From Rhodanobacter sp. B04 (GTDB lineage: Bacteria; Pseudomonadota; Gammaproteobacteria; Xanthomonadales; Rhodanobacteraceae): a DNA stretch of 64,000 bases. The stretch lies in assembly GCF_002001125.1 (NCBI RefSeq), contig NZ_MUNV01000026.1, positions 124,001-188,000 of the forward strand, given 5' to 3'. A program made the translations under genes and the position numbers. Within the stretch, counting starts at the first letter, position 1. The number at the start of each line of letters is the position of its first letter. Below are positions 58,298 to 64,000 of this stretch, piece after piece. The notes under the pieces are model-generated. The model made no database searches. It worked only from the letters and a program-made list of their open reading frames with translations, and had not been told where the DNA came from.

Positions 58298-58355
58298 GTC
58301 ACTGACGGAATTCAGTATTGAATTGCGGGACTTGCAGCATCATCTAGGCGAAATC

Positions 58356-59120
58356 ATGGCTATTACCCTGAAAACTCCCGAGGACCTCGAAGGCATGCGT
58401 GTTGCCGGCAAGCTGGCGGCCGAAGTGCTGGCGATGCTGAAGGAGCACGTGAAGCCCGGCGTCACCACCGAGGAGCTGGACCGGCTGGCCTACGAGCACA
58501 TCGTCAACGTGCAGAAGGCGATTCCGGCCAATGTGGGCTACCACGGCTTCCCGAAGACCCTGTGCACTTCGGTCAACCACGTGATCTGCCATGGCATTCC
58601 GAACGAGGGCAAGGTGCTCAAGGACGGCGACATCGTCAACCTCGACGTCACCGTGATCAAGGACGGCTGGCACGGCGACACCAGCCGCATGTACATCGCC
58701 GGCACGCCGTCGGTGCTGGCCAAGCGGCTGGTCGATACGACGTACGAGGCGATGATGCGCGGTATCCAGGCCGTGCGCCCGGGCGCCACGCTGGGCGACG
58801 TCGGTCACGCGATCCAGCAGCATGCCGAGGCGGCCGGTTTTTCGGTGGTGCGCGAATACTGTGGTCACGGCATCGGCAAGGTCTATCACGACGAGCCGCA
58901 GGTGCTGCACTACGGCAAGCCCGGCACCGGTGTCGAATTGAAGAAGGGCATGACCTTCACCATCGAGCCGATGATCAACGCCGGCAAGCCGCAGACCAAG
59001 CAGCTGCCCGACGGCTGGACCGTGGTGACCAAGGACCATTCACTCTCGGCGCAGTGGGAACACACCATTGCGGTGACCGACGACGGTTTCGAGATACTCA
59101 CGGCGTGGCCGGACGCCTGA
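58356..59120 (+). CDS. map: Methionine aminopeptidase, type I
   Basis: Removes N-terminal Met from nascent proteins (254 aa). Metal ligands are seen in VNLDVTVIKDGWHGDTSRM (two Asp), GHGIGKVYHDEP (His), FTIEPMI (Glu) and WEHTIAV (Glu). It is divergent from rpsB and upstream of glnD, as in E. coli. Confidence 0.96.
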   Translation: MAITLKTPEDLEGMRVAGKLAAEVLAMLKEHVKPGVTTEELDRLAYEHIVNVQKAIPANVGYHGFPKTLCTSVNHVICHGIPNEGKVLKDGDIVNLDVTVIKDGWHGDTSRMYIAGTPSVLAKRLVDTTYEAMMRGIQAVRPGATLGDVGHAIQQHAEAAGFSVVREYCGHGIGKVYHDEPQVLHYGKPGTGVELKKGMTFTIEPMINAGKPQTKQLPDGWTVVTKDHSLSAQWEHTIAVTDDGFEILTAWPDA

Positions 59121-59195
59121 AGGCGCAGCCATAAGCGCGATGCGGAATCATAGGCCCGGGCAGGCCGACAGGCGCTTGCGGAGTTCCATCTGACC

Positions 59196-61844
59196 ATGTT
59201 GCCGACACCAGGTCGTGTTGTGTTGCCGCCACTGCCGCGCCTGCCTGTGGCGGTGCCGCGCTCGGGCGTTTCCGCCGAAGCGCGCCGTGCCTTGCGCCAG
59301 TTGCTGGGAGACGTCGACCGGGCACTCGCCACTGCGTTCAGGGATGGTGCCGATGCCAGTGTCCTGGCGCGACGCCGCGGCGAGTCGGTCGAGCGGGTGG
59401 TGGCGCACGTGTGGATGGCCTGTCTCGGCGAGGTCAGCGAGGCGGCGCTGTTCGCGGTCGGCGGTTTCGGTCGCGGCCTGCTGTTTCCTTATTCGGATGT
59501 GGACCTGCTGGCGCTGGTGGAAACGCCCGAGCCGGCGCGCCTGCGTGCGCTGGAGCAGTTCTTTGCCACGTTGTGGGATGTCGGCCTCAAGGTCGGTCAT
59601 GCCGTGCGCGATCCTGTGCAATGCCGCGCGTTGGCGGCTCAGGACGCCAGCGTCTTCACCAGTTTGCTGGATGCGCGGCGGCTGGCCGGTGACCGGGCGC
59701 TGGATGCCCGGCTGCGTGCCATCGTCGATGATCCCGCGTTATGGCCGCCGCGCGAGTATCTGGCCGCGCGGCTGGCCGAGCGCGACGCGCGGCACGCCCG
59801 TTACGACGACACCGCCTACAACCTCGAGCCCAATCTCAAGGACGGCCCGGGTGGCCTGCGCACGCTCGATTCGTTGCGCTGGATGGCCCGGCGGCTGGCG
59901 CACGTGGACGACCTGCATGGCATGGTGACGGAGGGGTTGCTCGATCCTGCCGAACAGGCTGCGCTGGAACAATCCGAAGCCACGCTGCGTCGTTATCGCT
60001 ACGCACTGCATCTGGAGGCTGGCCGTCCCGAGGAGCGGCTGCTGTTCGACTATCAGCGCGCGCTGGCCACGCGGCTGGGGTTCGAGGACGAACACGAGAA
60101 AAACCTCGGCGTCGAGCAATTCATGCAGGGTTATTACCGTGCGGCCAGCCAGGTCGAGCGGCTCGGGGTGCAGGTGGCCGAACGTTTCGAGGAAATGCTC
60201 GAGCAACCGGGCACGGCTGAGCCGGTCGGCAGCGACTTCGTGCGCTATGGCAAACGGTTGGCGGCGCGGGACCCGCAACTGTTCATGCAACGACCCGCTG
60301 CGCTGGTGGAAATCTTCATCGCCCGGCTGGATCAGCCGGGCGTGGCCGGCTTCAGTGCCGACACCATGCGCCGCATTCACCAGGCGACCGCCGTGCATGG
60401 TGGTGCGCTGGCGGATGACCGCGACGTGCTGGCGGCTTTCCTGCAACTGCTGCGGCGCGGGGCGCCGGCGGTGGAGGCCTTGTGGCGGATGAACCGGCAC
60501 GGCTTGTTGGCTGCGATCCTGCCGGCCTTCGGCAAGGTATTCGGCCGCATGCAGTACGACCTGTTCCATGTCTACACGGTCGACGAACATACCTTGCGCG
60601 TGCTGCGCAACATGGCGCGGTTTGCCGACCCGGCGGCACAGCGCGAGTTTCCGCTGGGTTGCGAAATCTGGTCGGGATTGCCCACGCCGGAAGTGCTGTT
60701 GCTGGCCGCGCTGTTCCACGATATCGCCAAGGGTCGCGGGGGTGATCACTCGGTGCTGGGCGAGGAGGAGGCGCGCGATTTCTGCACACGGTTGGCTCTG
60801 CCACCTGGCGATGTCGAGCGCGTCGCATGGCTGGTGCGCTGGCATCTGCTGATGAGCACCACCGCGCAGCGCCAGGACATCACCGATCCGGACGTGGTGC
60901 ACCGGTTTGCCGAACAGGTCGGCAGTCGCGAGCGGCTGGGTCAGCTGTACCTGCTGACGATTGCCGACATCATCGGTACCAGCCCGCGACTGTGGAATGG
61001 CTGGAAGGACCGTCTGCTCTCCGACCTGTGCACCGCCACCCGCTATGCCCTGCGCAGTGACGTGGAACTGCCGCGTGACATCGGTGTGCGCGTGCAGGAA
61101 TGCTCCGAATACGCGCTGGCGCTGCTGATGAACGAGGGGCATGCGGAAGCGGATGTCGTCAGAGTCTGGGCCGACTTCCCGCAGCTCAGCTTCCTGCGCC
61201 ACCGGCCCGAGCAGATCGCCTGGCAGGCCGCCGCGATCCTGCACGCGCAAGGTTCGGTGCCGCTGGTCGCCGTGCATCCGTTGTCGGTACGTGGCAGTAC
61301 CGAACTGTTTGTCTACGCGCCTGATCGCGATGGCCTGTTCGCGACCGTCACCGCCGTGCTGGATCGCCTGCGCTTCTCGGTGATGGAGTCGCGCATCCTC
61401 AGCTCGCCGACCGGGATGGCACTGGATACGTTCCTGCTGCTGGATGCGGACAGCCAGCAGCCGGTCAGCACCGCCCGCGCCGAAGAGCTGCAGCAGCGGT
61501 TGCAACGTGCATTGACGCAATCCAGCGGCGTACAGCCGAGCAGGCGCGGCATGTCGCGCCATCAGAAACATTTCCAGATGGCCCCGCAGATCAGTTTCCA
61601 CGCGGCGGGCGACCGCACCCAGCTGGCCCTGATCGGCGCCGATCGGCCCGGCTTGCTGGCCGCCGTGGCACAGGTCATGTTTCACGCCGAAGTGCGCGTG
61701 CACGACGCGCGCATCGCGACGTTCGGCGAGCGCGTGGAGGATTTCTTCCAGCTGACCGACCGCCACGATGCGCCGCTCGGCGCCGCGCAACAGGAGCGCT
61801 TGCTGCAGGCGCTGCTGGAGCGGATCGGCGTCACCAGGTACTGA
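59196..61844 (+). CDS. glnD: Bifunctional uridylyltransferase/uridylyl-removing enzyme
   Basis: Glutamine sensor that adds or removes UMP on PII proteins (882 aa). Nucleotidyltransferase motif VGGFGRGLLFPYSDVDLL (88-105), an HD phosphohydrolase domain (LFHDIAKGRGGDHS, near 505), and two C-terminal ACT domains (APDRDGLFATVTAVLDRL and GADRPGLLAAVAQVMF). The ATG at 59196 has a GGAG 12 bases upstream, rather far. dapD, the usual next gene in E. coli, is not here. Confidence 0.95.
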   Translation: MLPTPGRVVLPPLPRLPVAVPRSGVSAEARRALRQLLGDVDRALATAFRDGADASVLARRRGESVERVVAHVWMACLGEVSEAALFAVGGFGRGLLFPYSDVDLLALVETPEPARLRALEQFFATLWDVGLKVGHAVRDPVQCRALAAQDASVFTSLLDARRLAGDRALDARLRAIVDDPALWPPREYLAARLAERDARHARYDDTAYNLEPNLKDGPGGLRTLDSLRWMARRLAHVDDLHGMVTEGLLDPAEQAALEQSEATLRRYRYALHLEAGRPEERLLFDYQRALATRLGFEDEHEKNLGVEQFMQGYYRAASQVERLGVQVAERFEEMLEQPGTAEPVGSDFVRYGKRLAARDPQLFMQRPAALVEIFIARLDQPGVAGFSADTMRRIHQATAVHGGALADDRDVLAAFLQLLRRGAPAVEALWRMNRHGLLAAILPAFGKVFGRMQYDLFHVYTVDEHTLRVLRNMARFADPAAQREFPLGCEIWSGLPTPEVLLLAALFHDIAKGRGGDHSVLGEEEARDFCTRLALPPGDVERVAWLVRWHLLMSTTAQRQDITDPDVVHRFAEQVGSRERLGQLYLLTIADIIGTSPRLWNGWKDRLLSDLCTATRYALRSDVELPRDIGVRVQECSEYALALLMNEGHAEADVVRVWADFPQLSFLRHRPEQIAWQAAAILHAQGSVPLVAVHPLSVRGSTELFVYAPDRDGLFATVTAVLDRLRFSVMESRILSSPTGMALDTFLLLDADSQQPVSTARAEELQQRLQRALTQSSGVQPSRRGMSRHQKHFQMAPQISFHAAGDRTQLALIGADRPGLLAAVAQVMFHAEVRVHDARIATFGERVEDFFQLTDRHDAPLGAAQQERLLQALLERIGVTRY

Positions 61845-61927
61845 GTGCCGCAGTGCCAGCGTGAGCAGACGGCCCCGCGCTATCATCCCGCTCGCTGCGT
61901 ATTGCAGCGCTTGCCGGTGATTCCGTC

Positions 61928-62377
61928 GTGGCCTATCTGTTGATCAAATCGTTGCACCTGCTGTTCGCCATCGCCTGGATGGCCACGGTGTTCTATCTGC
62001 CGCGGATCCTGGTGAATCTGGCCGAGTCGGCCAGTGAGCCCGACGTGCAGGCGCGGCTGCAGCTGATGGGGCGACGCCTGTACAAGTTCGGCCACAATAT
62101 GTTCGGTATCGCGTTCCTGTTCGGGTTGACGTTGTGGCAGGGCTGGCGCGTGTTTCCCGGGGCGTTGCCAAACATGGTGGCTTCGATGCACTGGATCGAT
62201 GCCAAGCTGACCTTGGTGGCCTTGCTGCTGGCGTATTTCATATGGTGCGGCCGCATGCTCAAGCGCAGCGAGAAGGGCGGCGCGCTGCCCTCGTCACGTA
62301 CCTTGCGCTGGTTCAACGAGTTGCCGGTGCTGCTCTTGCTTGGGGTGATCTACCTGGTGATCGCCAAGCCCTTCTGA
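61928..62377 (+). CDS. HemJ/CopD-like membrane protein
   Basis: Four-span membrane protein (149 aa). KSLHLLFAIAWMATVFYLPR with H10, RRLYKFGHNMFG, MHWIDAKLTLVALLLAYFIW and the C-terminal RWFNELPVLLLLGVIYLVI fit the HemJ branch of the CopD family, which oxidises protoporphyrinogen IX in bacteria lacking HemG/HemY. The start is GTG 61928. The alternative is another CopD-type protein; heme function needs the rest of the genome to judge. Confidence 0.75.
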   Translation: MAYLLIKSLHLLFAIAWMATVFYLPRILVNLAESASEPDVQARLQLMGRRLYKFGHNMFGIAFLFGLTLWQGWRVFPGALPNMVASMHWIDAKLTLVALLLAYFIWCGRMLKRSEKGGALPSSRTLRWFNELPVLLLLGVIYLVIAKPF

Positions 62378-62397
62378 GGCCTTCCTCGGCGGCGCGA

Positions 62398-63408
62398 TCA
62401 ATCCTTCGCGTGGTACTCGCGATACCACGCGACGAAGTTCTCGACGCCTTGCTCGATACTGGTGGTCGGCGCATAGCCGACATCCCGGCGCAGCGCGGAC
62501 ACGTCAGCCCAGGTGTCAGGCACGTCACCTGGCTGCATGGGTAGTAGGCGCTTTTCGACGGTGCGCCCGAGGTGCTGTTCCAGCAATTCGATGAAGCGCA
62601 GCAACTGCACCGGCTGGTCGTTGCCGATGTTGTAGACACGATACGGGGCATTCGAGGTGCCGGGATTCGGCAGCTCGGCGTTGTAGTTGAGGTCCGGTTC
62701 GGCGGAATGATCGAGCGCGCGGATCACGCCTTCGACGATGTCGTCGATGTAAGTGAAGTCACGGCTGTGGTTGCCGTGGTTGAACACATCGATCGGTTCG
62801 CCGCGGCTGATCCGGTCGGCAAACAGGATCGGCGACATGTCCGGTCGCCCCCACGGCCCGTAGACGGTGAAGAAGCGCAGGCCGGTGGTGGGCAGGCCGT
62901 ACAGATGGCTGTAGGTATGCGCCATCAACTCGTTCGCCTTCTTGCTGGCGGCGTACAGGCTGACCGGGTGATCGACCGCATCCTCCACGGCGAACGGCAG
63001 TTTGCGGTTGGCGCCGTAGACCGAGCTGGACGAGGCGTAGACCAAATGCTCGACGCCGCCATGCCGGCAGGCCTCGAGGATGTTGACAAAGCCGACCAGG
63101 TTGCTTTGCACATAGGCGCGCGGATTCTGCAGTGAATAGCGCACGCCGGCCTGTGCGGCAAGATTCACCACCCGCTGCGGCTTGAATGTGGCGAACGCGC
63201 GATCCACCGCGGCAGCGTCGGCAAGGTCGGCGCGTTGATGGGTATAGTTCGGATGCTCGGCGAAGCGCGCCAGTCGGGCTTCCTTCAGCGCCGGATCGTA
63301 GTAATCGTTGTGGTTGTCGTAACCGTAAACCACATCGCCGCGTGCCAGCAGACGCTGCGCCAGGGCGGCGCCGATGAAGCCGGCGGTGCCGGTAACCAGA
63401 ATGCGCAT
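62398..63408 (-). CDS. NAD-dependent epimerase, UDP-glucuronate 4-epimerase-like
   Basis: Extended short-chain dehydrogenase (336 aa): nucleotide motif TGTAGFIG (6-13), SSSSVYG, catalytic Y-A-A-S-K, and TVYGPWGRPDMSP, which is typical of UDP-glucuronate C4 epimerases (GalE relatives) used for capsule or LPS sugars. The ATG at 63408 follows GGATCGTCC-type sequence; the open frame upstream is unsupported. It stands alone, with no other polysaccharide gene near. Confidence 0.85.
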   Translation of the reverse strand: MRILVTGTAGFIGAALAQRLLARGDVVYGYDNHNDYYDPALKEARLARFAEHPNYTHQRADLADAAAVDRAFATFKPQRVVNLAAQAGVRYSLQNPRAYVQSNLVGFVNILEACRHGGVEHLVYASSSSVYGANRKLPFAVEDAVDHPVSLYAASKKANELMAHTYSHLYGLPTTGLRFFTVYGPWGRPDMSPILFADRISRGEPIDVFNHGNHSRDFTYIDDIVEGVIRALDHSAEPDLNYNAELPNPGTSNAPYRVYNIGNDQPVQLLRFIELLEQHLGRTVEKRLLPMQPGDVPDTWADVSALRRDVGYAPTTSIEQGVENFVAWYREYHAKD

Positions 63409-63478
63409 GGACGATCCTCGGGATGACTCGTTCAATTCTATCGCTGAAGGTCCATTCGCATGGCCGTATTGGCGAGGA

Positions 63479-63507
63479 TTGACAGGCAATTTGGGCTAAA
63501 CTAGCGT
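63479..63507 (+). promoter_or_regulatory. Candidate thrS promoter
   Basis: Perfect TTGACA (63479-63484), a 17-bp spacer and TAGCGT (63502-63507), which keeps the T, A and final T of the -10. Start would be near 63514, giving a 150-nt leader. Confidence 0.5.
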
Positions 63508-63564
63508 TTCGGCATTATCCACAAGACCTAAGGTGGCCCGCGCTTCGCCGGCCGAGTGTGCGAC

Positions 63565-63591
63565 ATGGCAACTACACGCTGCTCCCGCTGA
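63565..63591 (+). CDS. Putative thrS leader peptide MATTRCSR
   Basis: Eight-codon frame (ATG to TGA) with two adjacent Thr codons, ACT ACA, in the leader between the promoter and an intrinsic terminator. A GAG lies eight bases upstream of the ATG, a weak ribosome binding site. The arrangement suggests leader-peptide attenuation by threonyl-tRNA supply, but so short a frame could be chance. Confidence 0.4.
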   Translation: MATTRCSR

Positions 63592-63622
63592 TACCCACGA
63601 CGCCTTGTGCTTTTATTTGAAG

Positions 63623-63642
63623 AAGGGCGGATGCCCTTTTTT
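63623..63642 (+). terminator. Intrinsic terminator in thrS leader, likely attenuator
   Basis: AAGGGC (63623-63628) and GCCCTT (63633-63638) with a GGAT loop and a run of six Ts (63637-63642), 21 bp before the thrS ATG. A further imperfect hairpin, GGCCcGCG with CGCcGGCC (63535-63553), lies upstream. A terminator in a leader implies read-through control. Confidence 0.75.
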
Positions 63643-63663
63643 GCTTTTCAGAGAATGCTTCCC

Positions 63664-64000
63664 ATGATTGAGATCACCCTACCCGACGGCAGCAAGCGGC
63701 CGTTCGATCATCCCGTTACCGTGCAGGACGTGGCCGCCTCGATTGGCGCCGGTCTGGCCAAGGCCACCCTGGCCGGCAGGGTTGACGGTCAGCTGGTGGA
63801 TGCCAGCTTCCTGATCGAGCGCGATGCCAGCCTGCAGATCGTCACCGACAAGAGTCCCGAGGCGCTGGAAATCCTGCGCCATTCCACCGCGCACCTGATG
63901 GGGCAGGCCGTGCAGCGGCTGTATCCCGGCGCGCAGGTCACGATCGGCCCGGTGATCGACAACGGCTTCTTCTACGATTTCGCCTACGAGCGCCCGTTCA
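63664..64000 (+). CDS. thrS: Threonyl-tRNA synthetase, N-terminal part
   Basis: First 112 residues of threonyl-tRNA synthetase, cut by the window end. The TGS domain comes first ([20 protein letters not shown]), then the start of the editing domain with [18 protein letters not shown] and [10 protein letters not shown]. It charges tRNA-Thr and hydrolyses Ser-tRNA-Thr. infC is expected downstream in relatives. Confidence 0.95.
   Translation, partial: MIEITLPDGSKRPFDHPVTVQDVAASIGAGLAKATLAGRVDGQLVDASFLIERDASLQIVTDKSPEALEILRHSTAHLMGQAVQRLYPGAQVTIGPVIDNGFFYDFAYERPF

Overview
High-GC chromosomal DNA from a gammaproteobacterium, most likely order Xanthomonadales (Rhodanobacter/Dyella-like). The support is the gene order rpsB-tsf-pyrH-frr-uppS-cdsA-dxr-rseP-bamA-lpxD-fabZ-lpxA-lpxB-rnhB-dnaE-accA-tilS with no skp, a class II DAHP synthase, an L1-like B3 metallo-beta-lactamase beside a peptide-amidase-like enzyme, and the outer-membrane genes bamA and lpxABD. 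The placement is inferred from gene content only. I saw no rRNA, tRNA, CRISPR array, transposase or integrase.

Layout. 1-10.6 kb (+): end of the S10 operon, spc operon and alpha operon (rpsC to rplQ, with secY and rpoA), closed by an intrinsic terminator; several gaps hold hairpins. 10.7-12.6 kb: dsbB overlapping a class II DAHP synthase. 12.7-15.3 kb (-): B3 metallo-beta-lactamase and secreted amidase. 15.4-17.5 kb: diheme and triheme cytochromes c. 17.5-18.7 kb (-): Mug-like glycosylase and Dph6-like ATPase. 18.9-27.1 kb: rng, yhdP, a fatty acid hydroxylase family gene (-) and tldD. 27.1-30.8 kb: accessory island (MBL-fold protein, AhpD-like protein, LysR regulator) bounded by a 98-bp repeat in inverted orientation. 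30.8-33.7 kb: darP, a DUF1653 gene, pmbA, a DUF4870 gene. 33.8-38.1 kb (-): ispA, xseB, tilS, a NYN/LOTUS protein and accA. 38.2-58.0 kb: an HNH gene, then (-) dnaE, tlpA-like, rnhB, the lipid A genes, bamA, rseP, dxr, cdsA, uppS, frr, pyrH, tsf and rpsB. 58.4-64 kb: map, glnD, a HemJ-like gene, a nucleotide-sugar epimerase (-), and thrS behind a probable attenuator.

How it works together. Most of the window is core: ribosome and RNA polymerase subunits, protein secretion (secY), isoprenoid supply (dxr, ispA, uppS), lipid A and outer membrane assembly (lpxD/A/B, fabZ, bamA, rseP, yhdP), phospholipid and fatty acid entry points (cdsA, accA), and nitrogen sensing (glnD). The main accessory signal is the lower-GC island between tldD and darP-pmbA. 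It carries an MBL-fold protein with altered metal ligands, an AhpD-type CxxC protein and a divergent LysR regulator, and is the best candidate here for an undescribed small system. The thrS leader, with an eight-codon ORF holding two Thr codons upstream of an intrinsic terminator, and the hairpin-filled gaps in the spc and alpha operons are the best regulatory candidates.
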